Shown here: positions 24,951 to 37,455 of the stretch, in pieces
Position numbering within the stretch: the stretch's first letter is position 1
Layout of the letters: every line of letters begins with the position of its first letter
From: Vanilla planifolia
Lineage: Eukaryota > Streptophyta > Magnoliopsida > Asparagales > Orchidaceae
NCBI GenBank assembly: GCA_023846275.1
Contig: CM043877.1
Location: 16,226,607-16,290,606, forward strand
Reading direction: 5' to 3'
Length of the DNA: 64,000 nt
Notes under the pieces: model-generated
Seen by the model: the letters and a program-made list of their open reading frames with translations, nothing else
What the model was told of the DNA's origin: nothing
Databases searched by the model: none
Made by a program: the position numbers and the translations under genes

Positions 24951-25586
24951 ATGACAATGCAATTATTAAACCATTATGACATACTATTAAATATGGTTAT
25001 TAATTGTTATTATTTTTTATACATCTATTTTATATATCATATTTTTATTTTAATATCATAAGTTATATTATTATTTAATCCACTAAATCTTTTATGTTAA
25101 CACATATAAATTAATATGTATAATACATATCATCCATATCATTGTACACATAATGAAATAATATAAAAATATTATATTATTAATAATCATGTCAATATTT
25201 AAATTTATTTAATTATCATGAAATAGTATGACAACTTATAATTTATGTATTTTACTATTCCTTTTGTTTATATTTTTATCTAATCGTTTTAGAAAAGTGA
25301 AATAATAATTTATATATAGATGATTTATAATAAAATTAAATTTTTATAATACTCAAGAAAAATTTCCTACAAGTTGCTTTCAATGGCGGTTATCAATAGG
25401 TGGCATTTCACGACATTAGACAACAATGGAAAACCTTTATTAGGCAATCAACTCGATCAACTCACTTAACAAAGGCAGGAAATATTTTCCATACCGCATA
25501 CAAACACAGACACTATGCAAAGCATTTGCCTACCAACTAAGCTTCATGTACATACCAAACACCACGCACTCGAAGCAGACACCATT
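24951..25586. other. AT-rich flank and 3' side of the LIFEGUARD-like locus
   Basis: No gene up to about 25370. The 25380-25586 part has higher GC and is likely the 3' untranslated and downstream region of the adjacent - strand locus. Confidence 0.4.
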
Positions 25587-26575
25587 TTAAGTTTCCGAAA
25601 CCCTAAAGAGCATGAGCAAGGCAAGGAACAGGTTGATGATGTCGAGATACAGAGCAACGGCGGCCCACGTGTATTCGTCGTAGGCGTACCTCTTGATCAG
25701 GTTGTCGGTGTCGTAGATGATGTAACCGCTGAAGACAAGCGCTGCCACCCCCCCAAGGATCATCAACGACAGCCCAACCCTCGGAAAAAAAAACCTGATT
25801 TCCAAGCAAGAAGGCAACGGCGATCGCTTCAATCCATCGCCAGAAAAGAAACAATGGCCCTTCAAATTGAGTTACCTGAATGAAAGCAAACACGAGCGCA
25901 ACCATCAGAGCAGAAAGCAGCATCGGGCCAAGGAAGCTGAAGTCGTGGTCTCTCCACGCCGCCCAGAAGGTGTACAGTGTGAGGCTGATAAACACTGCAG
26001 CGGTGAGAATCGCCGCCTCCAAAATCACCTCCCCTGTTACAATTGATAATTCAATCTTGGAAGCTACGGTTTTCCTTCTTCCTCCACCAAAGAATCCGTT
26101 TTTGCTTTTTGTTTACCTCTAGTGAATGCGCAGTTGAGGCCCACGGCGAAGCTTAAGCAAATTGTGAACAGTGCAAGAAGAATCAGATTCACTGGATGCC
26201 GCTGGTGGTAGAAATACATTGGAATCAACACTGAAATTTCCCAAAAGGGAAGTTTCTTTGTTAATTGAAGGATACGTGGAAGGGAAACAGAGAGGCAGGG
26301 AGAGAGGGGAACCTAAGATGGTCAGGACGATGAGGAAGAGGTAAAGGCCAAGTCCTTCGCCGTAGACAAAGAAGCTAGAGATGCGTCAGACGGAGATGAC
26401 AATGGAGGAGACAGCGATGGTGACGAGCAATTGGATGGAAAGGATGCTGTAGACCTTGCGGATAAACGCCCATTGCGTTTCTGGAGTCTCCACCATCACC
26501 GGAAATAGAGGGCGGGCTCTGCCGCCAGCCTCCAAACTCGACTCCTTTATACGGCGGTCGGTTCCATTCCATCAT
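25587..26575 (-). pseudogene. LIFEGUARD / Bax-inhibitor-1-like (TMBIM family) gene, broken as read
   Basis: Four exons with GT-AG introns are visible: 26575-26313, 26230-26117, 26033-25876 and 25794-25587 (TAA at 25589-25587). They encode a multi-spanning membrane protein of the plant LIFEGUARD type, a family that restrains cell death at endomembranes. Recognisable blocks are ETPETQWAFIRKVYSIL in exon 1, FYHQRHPVNLILLALF in exon 2, TLYTFWAAWRDHDFSFLGP in exon 3, and YIIYDTDNLIKRYAYDEY plus ALYLDIINLFLALLMLF in exon 4. Three lesions are seen. A 1-base shift near 26530 separates the ATG at 26575 from the conserved frame. An in-frame TGA at 26388-26386 (CGA to TGA type) falls after the first hydrophobic segment. 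One extra T lies in the T9 run at 25793-25785 (exon 4 is 208 nt where 207 would keep frame). Splice sites are intact, so the decay is recent or these are assembly errors. An ATG at 26496 would bypass only the first lesion. Confidence 0.85.
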
Positions 26576-26760
26576 CTTTTCTCCAGTTACGACGAGGATA
26601 GGGCTTTCTTCTCCGATCGCAGACAGCGCGAAACCATGCATGAACGTTTTTAAGCGGTGGGGGTGGGGGCTACAATTCATCTTGCTGCCTTGAGCGTGTT
26701 CCGTGCACATACACGTGGCGCAGTTATCATTCGACACGTTTCCTGACCAAATTTTGAAAA
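26576..26760 (-). promoter_or_regulatory. Upstream region of the LIFEGUARD-like locus
   Basis: GC-richer than the surroundings, this stretch lies just upstream of the - strand start. A G-box core CACGTG is at 26712-26717. No TATA box was assigned. Confidence 0.3.
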
Positions 26761-28023
26761 TGAACCGTATAAAAATTAAATATCTTTTTTATATACCTTT
26801 TATGCTAATTAGATAATATCCTAACAAACCTTCAATAAATTTTACACTATGGAATAGTGGAAAACAATTTTGTTATTATTTTTTATAGTTTAGAAAGAAA
26901 ACATGTAATCTTATAGAAGTTTAAAACTTATATGCGAGTCAAATAGATGCATTTTATACAATTATTGAAAATGCATGACTTTTAATATCAAATAGAAAAA
27001 ATTTATTATACTCTTGAAAAAAAATAATAAACACTATATTGACTACAAATTATTAAATACAAATACATATGAGAATGATATCTTATATAAAAGTCTTAAA
27101 TTTTTAAGACTCTTATATAATATTAGTAACAAGAAAAAAAATTTGTTGTGTAAAGAACAATAAATCAATAAATTTATTATTCAAAGAAAGAACCTATTTT
27201 GACAAATATTTTTAAAAATTTTAATTTTTTGTTTCTCAACATTATCTACTAAGCATGACATGTGATGTGCTATTTTTTTATTAAAAATAGATTTTTTTTA
27301 GGACACTGTTTTTAAATTTAATTTTTTATAAATTAAATTTGAAACATAATTATGTTTTATGGATAATAAAAAATATATACATTTATAATAAAAGCTAATT
27401 AAATAAGAATACCAAAAAATAATTATGTTTTTTTAAATATTAAAAATTATTTTATATTTTATCAAAAAATAAATGGCCTTTTTATTTTATAATTATATTT
27501 TTTTCATCAAACGTTTTTTTCATCAATCACAATCTTTTAATTATATTTAATAATACAGATTATAATTTTTTTAATCAACAACAGCTTGTCAAACGTAATT
27601 TTAAACATGTTGAAGTTTGATTAATTGCCAACTTTCATGCTTTATATCCACAATTATCAAAAGAGAAATGGCAGAGTACGAGAAAGAAAGCCACTCCGGT
27701 CACCCCCGGCACGTCTAAGTCCGTCATGTCGTCATCTACTCCTGACACCTCACGACCGTCTGATCAGGACGCGACGGCCATCACATCTCACGGAGCCCCG
27801 TGCGGTTAACGTCTTTCTCCGAGATTCCCGAATCACAAACCCCCATGCACCTCGACCGGCCTTTTTCCACTCCCGGTTCACTCGAACCACGTTTCACTCG
27901 TTAGTTGAGTTTTAATTCACTAGATGCAAATTAATCGAAACAGTGCTCCTTCTCTGACATCTAAAGTAGATAAAACGAATACACAGGAACAGGGAGCTTT
28001 CTCCTCCGCTGTTTTCTTTGGGT
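26761..28023. other. Intergenic: AT-rich, then a GC-rich block downstream of the EPFL gene
   Basis: 26761-27660 is AT-rich without genes. 27670-27905 is GC-rich and open on the + strand (27625-27915), but with no recognised domain. It looks like promoter-type or old genic DNA. 27910-28023 is the probable 3' untranslated region of the EPFL gene. Confidence 0.4.
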
Positions 28024-28522
28024 TCATGGCATGAAGAGCTTGCTGCCGCATCTGCATCGCCATGCCTCGGGGTAGTACTCGAGCGGGACGCTCCGCCCGG
28101 GCCGGATCGCGACGTGAACCGGCCGGCAGGGGACGCATCCACCGCACCTCGACCTGCAAGACGGCGGCAATGAACCCGGTCTGGGTAGCCTCCAGCTGCC
28201 GAAGCCCTCTACCTCGAGTTGCTTTGTCATCGTTAAACTGAGCCGTTCGTCATTCTTTGGATTGATTGCCACCAGTTGGCTGCCTGGACATAAAGAAAGG
28301 AGTTAAGACATGGATTTTAGTGGAAAGAATCTATTTTGTTGAGCAGAAGAAATAGAGAAGGTTTGGCTGCTTTGCTTGGAAAAGAAAACCAGAGTGAGAG
28401 AACAGAGGATGCTCACTCAAAGCGGCGTCGAAGAAAAGGAGGAGAGCTAAAGCGGAGAATAGTTTGCCGCTCATGTATCTTGCTCGACGATGGCTGCGAG
28501 TGGTGAGATGCAGAGACGCCAT
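28024..28522 (-). CDS. EPIDERMAL PATTERNING FACTOR-like secreted peptide (EPFL4/5/6 type)
   Basis: Two exons with a 133-bp GT-AG intron: exon 1 is 28522-28417, exon 2 is 28283-28024 (TGA at 28026-28024), giving 121 residues. The N-terminus has a basic stretch, then a signal-peptide hydrophobic core (LFSALALLLFF, about residues 21-31). The C-terminal 50 residues hold six cysteines spaced C-x3-C-x2-C-x2-C ... C-x-C, with CRSRCGGCVPCRPVHV and EYYPEAWRCRCGSKLFMP, hallmarks of the CHALLAH-like EPFL4/5/6 group. Known members are apoplastic ligands of ERECTA-family receptor kinases, with TOO MANY MOUTHS modulating, and act in stomatal patterning, stem and inflorescence growth and organ shape. The ATG at 28522 was chosen because it opens just before the signal peptide. 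A longer frame from 28711 is open but runs through a CT-rich leader and is unlikely to be used. No disabling change is visible. The paralogue number within EPFL4/5/6 cannot be settled by eye. Confidence 0.88.
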
Positions 28523-28553
28523 AAGAGACAGGGAGGGAGGGAGAACGAGAGGC

Positions 28554-28580
28554 GGGAGAGAGAGAGAGAGAGAGAGAGCG
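28554..28580. repeat. (GA)n / (CT)n microsatellite in the EPFL 5' leader
   Basis: An AG-repeat of about 25 bp on the + strand, CT on the transcribed - strand, 30-60 bp upstream of the ATG. CT-rich leaders of this sort are common in plant 5' untranslated regions. Confidence 0.8.
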
Positions 28581-28702
28581 AGAGACGAACTGCAGTGTTT
28601 CTGTGCAAGAGTTGAAGACGAGAGAACAAGGGAGGAATGGTACGCACTACCTGTCACACGTGTGGGTAAGCATGTGCTCGCGCAATGAAGGCTAGGGATA
28701 GA

Positions 28703-28765
28703 TGGGCCCAATCTATGAGGTTTATTTTGAGCCGACTGTCAGCCCATTAACGAATGGGCCACGTG
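28703..28765 (-). promoter_or_regulatory. Cluster of site II (TGGGCY) motifs and a G-box upstream of EPFL
   Basis: TGGGCCCA at 28703-28710, AGCCCA at about 28741 and TGGGCC at 28755-28760 are site II type elements (bound by TCP factors in known cases). CACGTG at 28760-28765 is followed by TC, giving ACGTGTC, an ABRE-like core. They lie 180-245 bp upstream of the EPFL ATG. Function is inferred only. Confidence 0.4.
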
Positions 28766-28799
28766 TCGACGTGACCTCGCTGTCCTGGGTATCCTTTTA

Positions 28800-29430
28800 C
28801 ACTGCTGCGTTTAGTTAAGCCACTTTTATAGTAAACAATTGTTTTTAAAAATATATTTTTTTAAAAAAATAATTTTTGGGAAACATATTTCAATTAAAAA
28901 ATTATAAAAATATATTTAAGATATTTTTACCTTTTTAAAAATTAAGAGAAGAAAAGCTTCATTTGAAAGGGATATATCACCAATTGTATTATTACAATTA
29001 AAAAAGGAGCTAACAAGTTGTGGAAGCAAGCTAAGAGACATCAAGTTCTTTTGTAAAGTTCAACAAATGAGCTGTGTTGTACCTTTTAATTATTTGGTTG
29101 AAATGACAAAAGATACGAGAATTTTGTTAAAAGAAAGACATAACATGAGTTAAATTATCAACAATATCAATGATATAAAATATGTTAAATTAAGATAATA
29201 TTTGAACTGATTTAATATATTTTATTTATTTTTATTTAATTATCATTTTTTTATTTTATTGTAGTTTCTAATTAATTACATATATAAGACTCTTATTATA
29301 TTTTTATCATTTTTTATATTTTTATTTTTTTGTATATCTTTATTAAGAAAGATGTTTTAATCATTTTGTTTTTGAATCTAAGTGTAATATTGTAATGTAT
29401 TTAAAACTATGTTATGGAATAATAAAGGGA
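28800..29430. other. AT-rich spacer
   Basis: Low-complexity AT-rich DNA; no gene or clear repeat. Confidence 0.4.
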
Positions 29431-30469
29431 AGGGATGATTGACTTTGTTTAACATTGATTCAGTTCTTCTTTTACCATTAACTTCATTCTTTTTATTACC
29501 CTCTTTCACATAGATCTCATTATAGGATTCCTAATATTCTTTTTCTATAAATTTAGTATCAACATTTGATTAAGATCTAATTGTAAGAGTTTCTCATATG
29601 CTTTCTTCTTTATTTTGGGTATTAAAGTCTTCATGATATTTTTACCATTGCAACCATCGCCATTATTGTCAATTGGAACATTACTTTGGTTTCATCATCT
29701 TTGGTTGCTACTTGCTACTTTGTTAACCTCAATTTTTGCACTTTTATAGCCTTTAATCCTTTTGACTACCATCACTTTCATTACCATTAAGTTGCTTGAA
29801 ATAATTTAAAAAAAAAAAGGAAATTTTCCCCTTAGGATTTGTGCAACTGCTAATCATCATCTGTTGTCGTTAGAGCATTGCAGCCATCTGTCACATTGCA
29901 CAGTGGTTATGCCATTATGTGTGCCTCTCCATTACCCTGTATATTAGTTGCATCTATGCTTCACCATAGTCACACTCTTTGCTACATCCATTCGTAACCA
30001 ATTGTATATGAAAATCAAGCACAAGTTGTCATGGCCTCTACTACTTTTTTATCCATAGCATTGAACTTGTTTTTTCATATTGGAAACCCAAGTGCCTAAG
30101 TTGAACCAATGTACAACCAAAACTAATCCAATAATCAGCCCTCCCTGTGCATTGAGTTGGCACGTGCCTTGCATGTGCACCCTATTGAGCTAAGTTAAAC
30201 TATTTGAAGCTGACTTGCCTAGCCCAAAAAGATAAAAGAACATCTTTTAAAAAATAAGGCAAACAAAAGAAAGAAGAATACGTTGGAGTTAAAAGGACAA
30301 CTTCCTTTAAAAAAGGTATCTAAAGTGGTAAAGGTAATTGACAATTTGGCAAGCTTGGGTTTAGGAAGTAGATATATGGTACAATTATTAACAGACCTCA
30401 TCCAACATCCAATGAGAAAATAACCCAACATGCTAAATGTGGCAAATTTTACATGAGTTCTTATTGGTT
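29431..30469. other. Probable 5' part (LTR/gag side) of a + strand gypsy remnant
   Basis: No clean coding frame. The position directly upstream of a zinc-knuckle/protease/RT series suggests decayed LTR-gag sequence. Confidence 0.35.
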
Positions 30470-33400
30470 TAGTTCAAGAAATAAGAGAAGATTCTTTGCT
30501 TCTAAGAAACTAGGTCACATGGCTGCTAAGGATTGTTATAAACTTAGATTAGGGACAAAAATTGTATTGACATTTTAATCCTTTTTTTATGGTTTTGATA
30601 GAGGAAGAGATAACATTTCTCATCAAAACTATAGCATTGCAGACAGATGGTAGTCAACTAGGAGAGGAAAGCCTTAAGAAGATACTACCTGTGCTATAGA
30701 TGTGATCTCAGATATTCTATCTTTTCAGTAGTTTCTAGTTGTATTATTTAATAGTAGAGTAGCCTATTCAATCCTATCTCATCGTATGCTTGATGTAATA
30801 TTTATTGAATTTCAAGTATTAAATAATCCGTTATTAGTAAAACTTTCTGATGAGAGTGAATTTATAGTAGATGCTTATATTTTTAGGATAATTTTGATTA
30901 AAGGAAAAGAATTTTATGTTGAATTGTTAGTTTTATCTACAAGAGAATTTGATGTAATTATAGGTATGGATTAGCTATCCAAGCATCAAGTTTTTATTGA
31001 TTGCTTTGAAGAAAAAGTGAAATTATGGGCTTCTAATGGGGAAGAAGTTAGTTATTTTTTTATAAAGAGGTGTATCTTTTATTTCTATATTGAAGGTAGG
31101 AAAACTACTAGAAAAAGGATCGATGTGTTGTTGAATTCTATCTTAACTCTGAATTTTAAAGATGAAATGTCTTAGGAGATACTTATTATCTATGAATATC
31201 TAGATCTTTTTTCAAAGGATTTGTTAAGTTTTCTCTCAATAAAAAAATAGAATAAAAGATTTAATTGATTCCTAAAGCCAAACCAAAATCAAAAGCTTCG
31301 TACAAAATAACTGCTATAGATAAGAAATCAAAATTCAAGTTTAAGAACTATTAGATAAAGGATTTATTCATCTTAATGTATCCCATTAGGGAGCATTTAT
31401 TTTATTAGTCAAGAAAAAGGATGGTAATCTCAAGATGTGTATTAACTGTAAGGAACTTGATAGTATTATCATAAAAAACAAATGCCTTTTGCTAAGAATC
31501 AATGATCTTTTTTATCAATTGCAGGGAGCATAGTTTTCTCAAAAATTTATTTAAGATCAAGCTACAATTAATTGAAAGTAAAAAAAGATGTAGCCAAAAC
31601 AACTTAGAACTTGATATGGCTTTTCAAATTGTTGGTTTTACTATTTGGTCTTATTAATGCCCTTATGATGTTTATGGATTTGTTGAATAGAATCTTTAAA
31701 AACTTTCTCAATCAATTTGTGATTATTTTTATTGATGATGCATTGTGTATTCTATGTCAATTGAAGAGTATGCCTTACATCTCTATACTATTATGCAAAC
31801 TTTAAGGGATCAATAGTTATTTGGGAATTTCTTAAGATATTACTTTTGGTTATCTCAAATTTCTTTCTTTGAGCATGTAGTAAGCTAGAAGGAATTTTAG
31901 TAGACCCTCAAAAGATAGCTACATATATAGATTTCTCTAGACCCTTAAATGTGTTAGAGATCAAGAGTTTCTTGGGGTTAATAGGATATTATAGAAAATT
32001 TGCTATAATAATTTAATAACTACTTGCAACTTTGATAAGATTAACTTAGAAGGCTGTGAAATTTGCATTAAATTTAGATTATAAAGAAAGTTTTCAAACT
32101 CTAAAAGAAAAAATTGACATTATATTCAATTTTAGCTTTACTTAACGTTATGAGAGAATATCAAAATTTTAATGATGTTTAATGCCATGGTCTGGGATGT
32201 GTGCTAATGTAAACTAGTAAGGTCATTGCTTATGTGTCTAGATAATGAAACTAGTTAAGAAAAATTATTCATCAATGACTTAGAGCTTACTGTGATTGAA
32301 TTTGCTCTCAAAATATGATGACATTATCTCTATGAGATGAAATGTGAGGTCTTCATTGACCATAAAATTTTGAAGTATATTTTCTCTTAAAAAAATTAAA
32401 TCTAAGATAAAGATAATTATTAAAATTTATAAAAGATTTTTATTTAGAAATATCTTATCATCTTGGAAAGCCAAATTATTGTTACTAATGCTTTAAGTAG
32501 GAAGTCCATGATCAATTTGATGATAGCTCAACTGATGGATACCAAACATCTTTTGAAATTGAGATTGATAATTAGAAAAGGAAGTGAAACAAAATATTTA
32601 ACAAGTACATCATTTGTCTATCAGATTAGATTGTATTAAATCTATTAAGGAGGACCAATTAAAAGATAAATGATGTAAGAATCTAATTCAAAAAATTAAA
32701 AAAAGTGAGATTTTTGGTGGTGTGCTACATTTTAAGGTTGGTTGTGTATTTTAAACAAAAAAAATTGAGATAAATATTATTAAAAAAAGCTCACAATTCT
32801 TGTTATTTTATTCATCTAGGTAGAATAAAATGTATCAAGAACTTAGGTAGAGATATTGATGGCCTAGATTGGAAAGAGATGTCACATCTTAGGTCTAAAA
32901 ATGCATTGCTTGTCATTAAGTAAAAGGTAATGTCCTAATGGGTTATTACAACTTTTGCCAATTTTTGAATAGAAGTGGAAAAGTATTTTAATGGACTTTG
33001 TTGTGGGCTTACCCATGTCCCTTGCTAAACATAATGCTATATGGGTAATGGTTAATTGATTGACTAAATTAGCTCATTTCTTAGCAATTCAAACCATATG
33101 TTTAATAGACATGTTAGCTTAATTTTTTGTTCAATAGATCATGAAACTTTATGCACTCCTAAAGTCATTAACTCTAATAGATATAAAAAATTTAGCATTC
33201 ACTTTTGAAGAAATGTATATAAAGCCATTGAATTGTAATTAAACTTTAGCACAACTTTTCACCCATAAATTGATGGATAATATAAAAAGACAATTAAGAC
33301 TTAGAAAGATTCACTCTTATTATGCATGCTTAACTTCAAAGAATATTATAAAAATCACTTGTTTTTAATTGAATTTATATATAATAATAATTTTTAATCA

Positions 33401-33960
33401 AATATTGGGATGGCTCCCTATGAAGCTCTATATGAAAAAAATATCAATCACCTTTATACTAGTTTAAGGGTAATGAAAAGAAACCAATAGAACTAGAATT
33501 CATTCAAGATGTTGTTGAAAAAGTGAAGTTAATCATAGAAAGAATTAAGATTACTTAGGAAAAAATATTTTTACAAGTTAGAAATTGCTTTTACAATGAG
33601 AGCACTCAAAAGGAGTGATCCGTTTTGACAAGTTAGAAAAATTAAGACCCATATATGTTGAGTCCTTTCGTATAATTGAAATAATAAGCCTAAATATATA
33701 CAAATTAGCATTTCCTCCATAATTAATGAGAATTCATAATGTCTTTCATATATCATTCATGAGAAAATATATTCTAGACAAATCAGATGTCATTAATTTT
33801 TTTTAAGAAGATTTACAAATCTGATAAGATATGATATATTCAAAGAATCTCATTTGTATATTAGTTTAACAAAATAAAGTTTTAAAAAATAAAGTAATTT
33901 TCATGGTTAAGGTATTATTACATAATCAAACTAAAAGATAAGTGACCTAAAAAATTGAAC
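30470..33960 (+). pseudogene. Decayed Ty3/gypsy gag zinc knuckle to pol C-terminus
   Basis: A complete but dead domain series. The gag zinc-knuckle tail (KLGHMAAKDCYK) is at about 30505-30540, protease at about 30770-31060 (FDVIIGMD, then a stop where Trp is expected, then SKHQVFIDC). RT lies at about 31290-31990 with the FIDD active-site string near 31730 and the SFLGLIGYYRKF block near 31965. RNase H is at about 32140-32510, integrase at about 32790-33480 (WMDFVVGLPMS, LTKLAHFLAIQT) and the C-terminal region at about 33600-33950. Dozens of stops and shifts make it old. Its 3' end converges on the oppositely oriented element at 34792-37455. Confidence 0.85.
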
Positions 33961-34791
33961 ATTCATAAGAAACCAATATTTTAAATTTGTTTGAATCAAG
34001 AGAAAAAATATTATTTTGTCTTTGAAAGTATGCCCAATGAAGTAGCGTAGGACCTAACCGTGAGTATATTTTTGGAAAGAGCATACTATGGGCAATGTTC
34101 TTTGTAAATTTTTGAAACAATTTAGATTTTCTATAAATTTTTAAAGATAAAAAGAAATAAAGAATAATTAATTTAAAAATTTTACATCTTTTCTTTAAAA
34201 CATCTCTTCCCACCACCCTAATTCCTCTTTTGTCTTCATGACCCAACCTTTGTAAAAGGGGGATTAAGGTTCCTTCACACCCTTTTTCTCACCAAATGCT
34301 TGTTAAGGAGAAATTGCTTTTAAAAAATGTCTTTGTAGTGCTCTCCCTTTTGGTCTCACACTTGGCAAGATGCTTTGAAAATGAAAATGAAAGGTGTAAC
34401 CATGAGTTGAGCTAGACTTAGTGGAGATTATGGAAATAGCCACATGAGCTAATCATGAGAAGGAAATTTGTACATAATAGTTAGTTAATTTTACCCTTTT
34501 GAAATACAAGTATTCCTTAATTGTTATTAGTTCTTTTGTTGAGAGAAGAAGAGGTAAAAAGAGGATTTGCAGGAGTGGTGTTGAAGTTCTTACAATTGAA
34601 AAGTAAGCAAAAAAGGACTTACGGTGGTTTGTCATGAACTACATAAGTAACGAGGAATCAAATGAATTACTAACTTAAGGTAATAATGCAATTTCTTTTA
34701 TCAAATCAAAATATACTTTATTACAATTATATGAGCTAAATTTTAAGATTTATCACATATCAAACTTTGTAAAAAAAAGAGAGACATTACA
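33961..34791. other. LTR debris between two convergent gypsy elements
   Basis: The right edge (acattaca at 34784-34791, reading TGTAATGTCTC on the - strand) and the 120 bp before it resemble the start of the LTR at 53398-55344, so this is probably the truncated 3' LTR of the - strand element. The left part may belong to the + strand element. The junction is not resolved. Confidence 0.4.
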
Positions 34792-37455
34792 ATCTTACCC
34801 CCTTGAAGAACTTTTGTTTGGCAAAATTATAAAAGCTTTGGGTATTAAGTCATCATGTTTGTCTTCACTTTCTATTTACTTCTCTTTCTTTTTGTCATTT
34901 CCATAGGACTTTAATCATAGAAATGATTTTGTTCCTTAGTCTCTTTTCCATTATGTTAAGTATCATTATAAGTATGTCTGAGTTAATCAAATTTGCTTAG
35001 ATTTTCACATTTGGATCTATATTGCTATCCACATTGGAGAAATCTAAAATATATCTTCTTAGACATGAAATATGGAACACATTATGTACTCCTACTAGCT
35101 AAGGAGGCAAAGCAATCTAGTATGCTATTTTCCTAACTCTTTTTAAGACTTAGAAAGGGTCAATAAATTTAGATTTCAACTTTCATAACTTATGAAATCT
35201 TATGACATCTTTTGATGGACTTTAAGGAAAACATGTTATTTATTTTGGAATTCTACCAATCAATATTTTGCATCGTAGTACTTCTTTTGTCCATCCTGAG
35301 CTACTTTCATTATGTCTCAAATAATTCTAATATTTTTTGTAGCTTCTTTAACAAACTTAAGATCTAGTAGAATCCTTTCTTTGCCTTTATTCCAACATAG
35401 AGGTGATTAACATCTCATTCCATAAAGGCTTCATATGGTGCGATACTACGCTAGATTGATGGCTATAATTATAAACAAATTCCACAAATGGTAGATGAAT
35501 TTTTTAGTGTCCATCAAACTTCAAGATATAAGGTCATAATAAATATTCCAAAGTTTTTATAATCTTTTCAATTTGACCATCCGTTTGAGGATGGAAAGTT
35601 ATGCTATACTTTAGACTTGTACTAAAAGTTTGATGTGTACTTCTACAAAAATGAGAAGTGAATTTAGTTTTGGCTCTCTATGTAGCTTAATAATCTTGTT
35701 CATATAAACTTGGGTAGATTGTTTAGTTAAATAAGGGATTTTGATAGCATGAAAATAAGCTAATTTGGTTAGCCTATCCATAATTACCCAAAATAAATTA
35801 TAGTCTACAAGAGATCTAAGAAAACTAACCACAAAATCCATTATCACTTCCTCTCATTCCTATTCTAGAATGGGTAAAGTCTACACTAAACCCCCAAGCT
35901 TTTGTTGCTCTCATTTCATTTATTGATAAACCAAACATTTTTGAACCTAGTTGAAAACATTTTTCTTCTATCTTGAACATCAATACTATTATCTTAGCTC
36001 TTGATACATACTGTTTTCTCATAGATGAATTGAATAATAAGGGTCATGTTCTTCCTTCAATAATAACTTTCTAAGTTGTTGATGCCATTGAAGCAGTGCG
36101 TTGGGCTACAATCGGACAATTCCATCGTGCTATGAATGCATATTCAACCTTGAAATCTAAGAATGTCAAGATAGCCTAATTGAAATTTAGATTCTTATCC
36201 TTTGTGGGCCTTTTGAATTATATTTTACAGCTAGAGATCCTTAGCTTAATCTTCATTTATTGATGCCAATTGGTCTGGTCTTATTGACAAATGTTCTAGT
36301 CTAGTCATATTTCTTTGAATGTCAACTTTCAATTATAGCTCATTCATCTTGAAGACTAGTTTTTCTTCTTTTATCACCAATATACTACCACTACCTTTTT
36401 TACTTAGAGCATCTACAATAGCAATTGCTTTTTCAAGATGATAAGTGATTTTTATATTGTAATATTTAATAAACTCTTACTATCTATTGCCTAAGATTCA
36501 ATTCCTTTTGGGTAAATATGTAATTTAAATTTTAATAATCAATGAAGATAACACATTTAACTCCATATAGATAAATCATATAGAGTTTTAGAGCAAAAAC
36601 TATAACCACCAACTCAAAGTCGTGCATGGGATAGTTTTTATTCATGTGGCTTGAGTTGTCTGGATGCATAAGTAATTACCCTCTTGTGTTGCATTAATAC
36701 ACAACAAAGCCTTTGCAAAGATGTTTTACTATACATTTGATAACCTTCTATGTAATTTAGTAATGCCAAGATTGGAGCTATAGTCAATTTATTCTTCATT
36801 ATTTGAAAGTTATTTTCACAGGTTACATCTTACTCAAATTTAGTAGCCTTCTATATTAGGTTTATTAATGGAGAAGCTATCTAAGATAATCCCTCAACAA
36901 ACTATATGTAATATCTAGCCAATCCCAAGAAACTTTGACTTTTATTACTAAAGTGGGTCTCAGCCAGTCTATAATCATTAAAATTTTTTATGGATCAATA
37001 AAGGTTCCCTTGGCACTAATTATATGACCCAAGAACATGACTTTTGATGGCCAAAATTCACATTTAGAAAATTTGTCATATAATTGATTCTCTCTCAATT
37101 TTTGTAATACCAAATATAAGTGTTTAGTGTGCTCTTCTATAGATTTATAATAACTTAATATATCATTAAAGAATATAATGATGAATTGATATAAGATTTC
37201 TTAAATGTTTATTTTACTTATCATATAGATGAAAGTAAACGAATGAAATACTCTAAAATGAAACCATAATAGATAAATCTTTTGTAATTAGAGTGTACCT
37301 ATAATGACATTAGAGTTCGATGAACTTTTTGATGAGTAATAAATTAGTGCCCATTCTTCTTTGCTAGATGCACTATCTTAAACAACACCTCCAGACATTG
37401 AAGTTGATCTTATTCCTCTTGTTTTATTTATTAATCTTCTATCTCCATGTATAAA
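34792..37455 (-). pseudogene. Old - strand Ty3/gypsy pol, 3' part (RT to C-terminus)
   Basis: Reading the - strand, the RT palm start lies at about 37455-37390 and RT/RNase H at about 37300-36380. The integrase zinc-binding part is at about 36050-35900. The integrase core (MDFVVSFLRSLVDYN, VIMDRLTKLAYFHAIK) is at 35847-35611, and C-terminal pieces lie at 35450-34830. Each aligns with the better-preserved pol at 39817-42294. Stops are frequent. The gene is cut at 37455 by the young array. Gag and the 5' LTR of the same element seem to continue at 52911-55344. Confidence 0.8.

Noticed and set aside
27625-27915. 96-residue + strand frame in a GC-rich block next to EPFL
   Set aside because: It begins in AT-rich DNA and has no domain or splice context. 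It is more likely promoter-like or untranslated DNA.
28331-28711. 126-residue frame starting upstream of the EPFL ATG
   Set aside because: It reads through the CT-rich leader and past the exon 1 donor into the intron. The ATG at 28522 with a signal peptide and a proper splice to exon 2 is the better model.
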